The notes under the pieces are model-generated. The model made no database searches, was not told where the DNA came from, and saw only the letters and a program-made list of their open reading frames with translations. The translations under genes and the position numbers were made by a program. This document shows positions 6,501-9,551 of a DNA stretch of 9,551 nucleotides, one piece after another. Within the stretch, counting starts at the first letter, position 1; every line of letters starts with the position of its first letter. The stretch is taken from contig DAOVVY010000020.1 in the NCBI GenBank assembly GCA_030636885.1, forward strand, positions 1-9,551, written 5' to 3'. Source of the DNA: Candidatus Nanohaloarchaea archaeon. Its GTDB lineage: Archaea; EX4484-52; GLR71.

Positions 6501-9500
6501 CCTTGAATATGAGGTTATAAGTGATGTCTCATGGATTGGTCTGAACAACAAGTACCGTTTTGAATTTATTGATTTCAATGGCATCTCACCGATGCATGAT
6601 TTAAAAAATACATCAGATTTCATAGGGCCAAACATAACACTCAATACATTAAATGTCACAATAGACTATCCATTGACCGACACACAAGCGTATTACAAAG
6701 GCGAAACAATTGACTTGAACTCAACAATTATTGATAACGATACCATTATCTCTGACGCAACAGTTAATTGGACAAATGTTACTGGCACATTTCTTACAAC
6801 TGGAATAAACACAACCTGGACAATACCTGCAACATATACATTAGGGTTAAACAAGATAATTGCATATGCAAAACGAAACTATTTTTCAGACGGTACAAAT
6901 TCAACAAACATAACAATCTGGGGTAAATCAAATGTAACTATAACCGAACCACCAGGGAGTACATTGAACCGAGGCGAAAATAATCTTACCTGTTTAATCG
7001 CAGATATTGATAATAGTATTGGTATTGAAAATTATTCAGTCAATTTCTGGGTATTCAATGACACAACACTTGAACTTATAGACAATAAAAGTGATGTTTT
7101 AACAGATTCATCAGGGTCTGCAAGTTTTGAGTGGGACTCTTCTGAAGCTGCAGTAGGAGATTATATGATAAAATGTAACATAACAGATAATGCAACTCTA
7201 TATTATAACACCTCACTTTCCCAAACCAACAAAACAATAAATATTGATGATTATTTAGCTCCAGAAGTCACAGTCAAAATAATTGAAAGTGCAGATGAAT
7301 CACCTTTGATTAACCTTACATTCTATGAACTCGCAAACTGCACGTATAAGACTGATTATAATCCAACTGTATATACACAATTCAACAGTTCTTCATGGTC
7401 TACTATAAAGACTCAGAACATACCCTCTCAGAACATAAGCTATGTTCAATTATCAAATAAATTATATAATGAATCAGAACATTATGACTATAAGTACAAC
7501 ACACACACATTATATTTCAATTGCAGTGATGATAATGGGAATTACGACATAACTCAACACACATTTGACATAAAAAATCTAATACGAGACAAAGTATTTT
7601 ATGAAGAGGGAGACCTTATAGAGATAAACATAACCCTTGAAACCACAGGTTTATCATTGTCTGCAAATTTTTCAGTCATAGATACAGGTTATGATGAAGC
7701 TTCATACAATGAGACAGTAACTGACTGGGGTGACGGTAATTATACAATCGCTTATAACATAACCTCTGAAAACACAAAAGGTGACGGTCGTTACATAATT
7801 AATGTCCTTGCAAATGATAGTGGTGAAATAACCGCAAACAGAACAATGTATCTAGATTACCATAAGACTACCAGTTGGTCAAGCAATGACCTGCAGTACA
7901 TATATATGTGTTGGGTTGGTACAATCGGGTATTATTATGATGAAATCAACTGTAACTGGCTTGCAGACATGGTCCCCGCAATGTCACGAAAGATTTCACA
8001 ATCAAAATTATCCGATCAATCCTTTGAGGGATACAATTGTTTCGATAGTACTGATAATGATAATGATGGTATGACTGATTGTGCAGACCCAGATTGTCAA
8101 GAAAGATATTATGTTTGTCGAAGCGAGATGACAATTGCATCAGCAATAAAACTTGATGACCCTTGTGTGAACAATGTTTGTACATTTTGTCTTACAGACC
8201 CACTTAACCAAGATGCAAATGGAAGATGTCTTGATTCAGAGGGTTCAACAATAAAATATCTTAATTCTGTAAAACCTGGCGAGACATTCCGTACAATGTT
8301 TTTAAGGAACAATATTGTAGATTTAGCAGTAGCTGTATCCATAGTTAATGTTGATGACATATTCAATATGACAAATTCAAGCACAACAATAAACCAAATA
8401 CCAATCAAAGAGTTAGGTTACTGTACTCTTGATGAAAACTGTACTACTGTGACTGCAACAACAAGCGGTGTATCAACATTCACAGGAAACCTTGCAGAAA
8501 CAATATCTATACAGATACCAAGCACCATCCCTGATGGAACCTATGACAATACCTCTGTCTCTCAAAGTATCGGCGGCGACCCTGTACCTCCTGCAATTTT
8601 AGAATTTTTTGAAGTATCATCAACTGCGATAGTTGAAGAGGGCGAAATTGATGCATACTGTAATGATACGATAGACAATGACCTTGATGGAAGATTAGAT
8701 TGTGGGAGTAATAGCAATTTATGGGAACCTTCTTGTAACAATACAATGGTATATTTTAACAGCATTGGTGGAATCTGCCAACTTGGTGGCGAGATAACCT
8801 GTAATGATTCCTTCAACAATGACCGTGATGGATACCTTGACTGTCATGATTTAGACTGTAATAATTCAATAGGAAATAATATTGAAAATGTCTGTAATTA
8901 TAATGTTGAGACCAACTGTACGGACGGTTTTGACAATGACGGCTACCAGAAAAAAGACTGTGAATTGAATATCATAAACCTCACAAATGGTTATTTCTAT
9001 ATACCAGAAGGTAAAAGTTATTATGTTTTCAATAATATCTCTTATTTCGCAAACACCTACAACACTTCAGAATATGACTGTTCAGCATCCTGTAAAACTT
9101 TAGATATATTATCTGCAACTGAAGCAAACACAGTGAACTGCACAGACACATCATGTCCTGAGGAATACAACACCTGTTTTGACAATATAGACAATGATCT
9201 TGACTTTTTCAATAATCGCCCCTCTTATGATACAAACATAGAAAACAAGACTATAAATGTCACAGGTGGTGTGGATTGCCGTTTCTATTATGGTGATAAT
9301 GACTGCAACAACACATACATAAACGTTTCAGGCACAATCGGGCTGTGCCAGATTGAAGAAGAAATAAACTGCACAGACAATTTTGACAATGACCAGGATT
9401 ATGGTAGTACAGATTATTATTATCCATATAGGGCAGGTTGGGCTGGAAACTCTTTTGATTACAATGGTGTCATTCACAGTTCAGTAAATTCAGGTGCAGA

Positions 9501-9551
9501 TTGTGATGACTATGACTGCCGTGGAACCTCAGCATGTCCTACAACCGAAAA
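3580..9551 (+). CDS. Giant secreted multidomain surface glycoprotein, adhesin-like (3' end outside window)
   Basis: One uninterrupted frame covers at least 1,990 codons and is still open at the right edge. The ATG at 3580 is the only ATG after an in-frame TAA at 3526-3528. R8-K9 followed by hydrophobic residues 11-28 form a signal peptide or N-terminal anchor; no cleavage site is obvious. Next come a beta-rich module (about 85-190, with GKHTVQFILGD), a beta domain split into residues about 225-247 and 598-690, and between the halves a seven-repeat beta-propeller (about 259-597). Then follow a beta region with a degenerate Ca-site-like DTDSDAIIDFFSW (881-893), several Ig-like beta domains (about 920-1450, with PPGSTLNRGENNLTC typical of this class), a Cys-rich linker, another Ig-like domain (about 1540-1685) and six Cys/Asp repeats (about 1487-1982). 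A hand count gives about 93 N-x-S/T sequons spread over the whole length. The features indicate export and heavy N-glycosylation; adhesion or cell-cell contact is inference. No catalytic motif or C-terminal anchor is seen, but the C-terminus is missing. Confidence 0.95.
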   Translation, partial: MVNVELTRKSYILPVLFISIIFVSLFIFQNQEPQGFDNTSSILKSFSKTTFDYTGVANDVMQEPDTYPLFSEIYNPNNSYSITVINKYSTPKVGSDWNIYFETAGENNLTISNLNPEGINFTQLYYYESETRVWTPKPTESLGHNQTIFWNHSKGLAVFNELFEGKHTVQFILGDTIDYAYNDAYTSQKTFKYNKTEETFEYELAELNDTSLSKALSFDTAKNITVWIELPQNATINSAELTLIGEVYDNDYFSTIMGLRSILVSEIITGDSNEELFGSPENPFDAGSQGYLYASDSTTNKTYYGEFGRGVKDISIGNITNHPGNEIGETSAFSGNYMSTVMFYSLNHSSDYICGQDTTNGLCTDNNQNDRVWIYDTGSEAEVIEVGEFNSSSAGNEVIIGTKRLTGKNIFVVGADETLLWTYDFGSDATEIYDLKLTNLTASTKDLLVAAYDKLVILNETQDEVWNFTGVYEGEMLSLDSGNLTVDSGDEIIVVEYINSNTIIYILNSTGNQIKNKTISNRKIYKIIIDDFIPFIAGNEIAYTDTYSTHILNATLDELWDYGFSNKLNNVLSITSGNFLSSSTELIASAASDKQVYTFNFNNYPENITMDIGANNTIDWSYSGRFSDILTPSTTTSDLSATIQYYLDNTCDFSSEKTCNIPINFSSDNKGVLNISSIKINFTYDASDDITSDSTPFTTWAYTSNIDANESIVSELTNLSFTNPALDIFLRYIETNPDATNCGLQETILVVEPVGFCNLTSENLKISVSTGLNPIYYWDDQLNKDIPIFIYTTENYYVREYYMHNLTLKSNTSTIFTNITANATINDSVVKYYSFLKVDWYANGTLIDITPTANTSTCDGATPTYTEFQIDDKIILVCKKDTDSDAIIDFFSWVQPNMTGYSNISYYAGGMSNRFADLKNNSVTQITDTGNVHFNYSINVSDDELNDVNVTLYINIDNGGWTFIDTKNVTGSKILEYEVISDVSWIGLNNKYRFEFIDFNGISPMHDLKNTSDFIGPNITLNTLNVTIDYPLTDTQAYYKGETIDLNSTIIDNDTIISDATVNWTNVTGTFLTTGINTTWTIPATYTLGLNKIIAYAKRNYFSDGTNSTNITIWGKSNVTITEPPGSTLNRGENNLTCLIADIDNSIGIENYSVNFWVFNDTTLELIDNKSDVLTDSSGSASFEWDSSEAAVGDYMIKCNITDNATLYYNTSLSQTNKTINIDDYLAPEVTVKIIESADESPLINLTFYELANCTYKTDYNPTVYTQFNSSSWSTIKTQNIPSQNISYVQLSNKLYNESEHYDYKYNTHTLYFNCSDDNGNYDITQHTFDIKNLIRDKVFYEEGDLIEINITLETTGLSLSANFSVIDTGYDEASYNETVTDWGDGNYTIAYNITSENTKGDGRYIINVLANDSGEITANRTMYLDYHKTTSWSSNDLQYIYMCWVGTIGYYYDEINCNWLADMVPAMSRKISQSKLSDQSFEGYNCFDSTDNDNDGMTDCADPDCQERYYVCRSEMTIASAIKLDDPCVNNVCTFCLTDPLNQDANGRCLDSEGSTIKYLNSVKPGETFRTMFLRNNIVDLAVAVSIVNVDDIFNMTNSSTTINQIPIKELGYCTLDENCTTVTATTSGVSTFTGNLAETISIQIPSTIPDGTYDNTSVSQSIGGDPVPPAILEFFEVSSTAIVEEGEIDAYCNDTIDNDLDGRLDCGSNSNLWEPSCNNTMVYFNSIGGICQLGGEITCNDSFNNDRDGYLDCHDLDCNNSIGNNIENVCNYNVETNCTDGFDNDGYQKKDCELNIINLTNGYFYIPEGKSYYVFNNISYFANTYNTSEYDCSASCKTLDILSATEANTVNCTDTSCPEEYNTCFDNIDNDLDFFNNRPSYDTNIENKTINVTGGVDCRFYYGDNDCNNTYINVSGTIGLCQIEEEINCTDNFDNDQDYGSTDYYYPYRAGWAGNSFDYNGVIHSSVNSGADCDDYDCRGTSACPTTE
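4316..4322 (+). repeat. 7-bp direct repeat, left copy, at propeller cassette boundary
   Basis: AAGTATA occurs here and again at 5363-5369. Both copies sit in the same codon phase, covering part of E-V-Y on the left and Q-V-Y on the right, 1,047 bp (349 codons) apart. Deleting one copy plus the intervening DNA would keep the frame and join the two halves of the split domain. It could be a trace of the recombination or duplication that inserted the block, or chance. Confidence 0.4.
5363..5369 (+). repeat. 7-bp direct repeat, right copy, at propeller cassette boundary
   Basis: This is the second AAGTATA copy, in the same codon phase as 4316-4322. From here rightward the Asn, Tyr and Phe codons switch abruptly to C-ending forms (TAC, TTC, AAC, TTC, AAC), marking the return to the host-gene style. 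Confidence 0.4.
8038..9519 (+). repeat. Six degenerate Cys/Asp repeats (C-x-D-x-x-D-N-D-x-D-G-x-x-D-C)
   Basis: Protein-level repeats begin at nucleotides 8038, 8659, 8800, 8917, 9175 and 9370 (residues 1487, 1694, 1741, 1780, 1866 and 1931). Cores include STDNDNDGMTDC, TIDNDLDGRLDC, SFNNDRDGYLDC, GFDNDGYQKKDC, NIDNDLD and NFDNDQD. The D-x-D-x-D-G spacing resembles thrombospondin type-3-like calcium loops, and the flanking cysteines could form disulfides, which suits an exported protein. Copies 3 and 6 share a lead-in of the form I-G-x-C-Q-x-x-x-E-I-x-C. Copies 5 and 6 have much longer loops between the DND core and the following D-C. The array may continue beyond the window. Confidence 0.8.

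Noticed and set aside
7886..8074. 62-codon plus-strand frame in an alternative frame of the giant gene
   Set aside because: It is embedded in an open, domain-coherent frame and has no start signal or recognisable product.
6435..8819. Minus-strand frames opposite the giant gene (6435-6659, 7946-8185, 8109-8408, 8507-8746, 8562-8819)
   Set aside because: They overlap one another in different frames and sit antisense to a continuous coding frame with domain-level structure, so they are shadows.
8038..9519. Possible DNA repeat array or CRISPR in the tail of the giant gene
   Set aside because: The repetition is at protein level (Cys/Asp motif). DNA copies differ in sequence and spacing and do not form uniform repeats and spacers.

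Overview
The window looks archaeal. It carries a 324-residue stand-alone Kae1 (the archaeal/eukaryotic KEOPS type, not bacterial TsaD), TATA-box promoters at leaderless or near-leaderless distance from start codons, a coiled-coil protein with a possible archaellum ArlC-like segment, and a giant secreted protein dense in N-glycosylation sequons. Low GC, small tightly packed genes and the style of the giant protein suggest a DPANN-type archaeon (Woesearchaeota/Pacearchaeota-like). That placement is inference from general resemblance, not from a search.

Layout. Positions 2-211 (+): C-terminal 69 codons of an unrecognised gene, converging on and overlapping by a few bases the 3' end of kae1 (205-1179, -). 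Further right on the minus strand are a 113-aa zinc-ribbon protein with a C-terminal membrane anchor (1230-1571) and a 590-aa coiled-coil protein (1543-3315). These two overlap by 29 bp and probably share one transcript starting near 3328. kae1 has its own TATA box at 1201-1209. A 264-bp AT-rich divergent intergenic region (3316-3579) carries a TATA box for the coiled-coil gene, a TATA-like box for the giant gene, an extra TATA-like element and a 9-bp inverted repeat.

From 3580 to the right edge runs one uninterrupted reading frame of at least 1,990 codons with no stop, so the gene is truncated by the window. It begins with a signal/anchor segment. Then come a beta-rich N-terminal module, a split beta domain, a seven-repeat beta-propeller sitting inside that split domain, several Ig-like beta domains, and a Cys/Asp-rich tail with six 'C-D-x-x-D-N-D-x-D' repeats. 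It is best read as a cell-surface or secreted adhesin-like glycoprotein.

The strongest unusual signal is in this gene. A block of about 349 codons (4316-5369) encodes a complete seven-bladed propeller. It interrupts a domain whose two halves read straight through if the block is removed. Its codon use is sharply different: 7 of 92 Asn/Asp/Tyr/Phe codons end in C, against 16 of 40 and 25 of 45 in the immediate flanks. It is also bounded by an in-frame 7-bp direct repeat. Together these suggest a propeller cassette acquired by recombination. No CRISPR array, transposase, tRNA or rRNA was seen.
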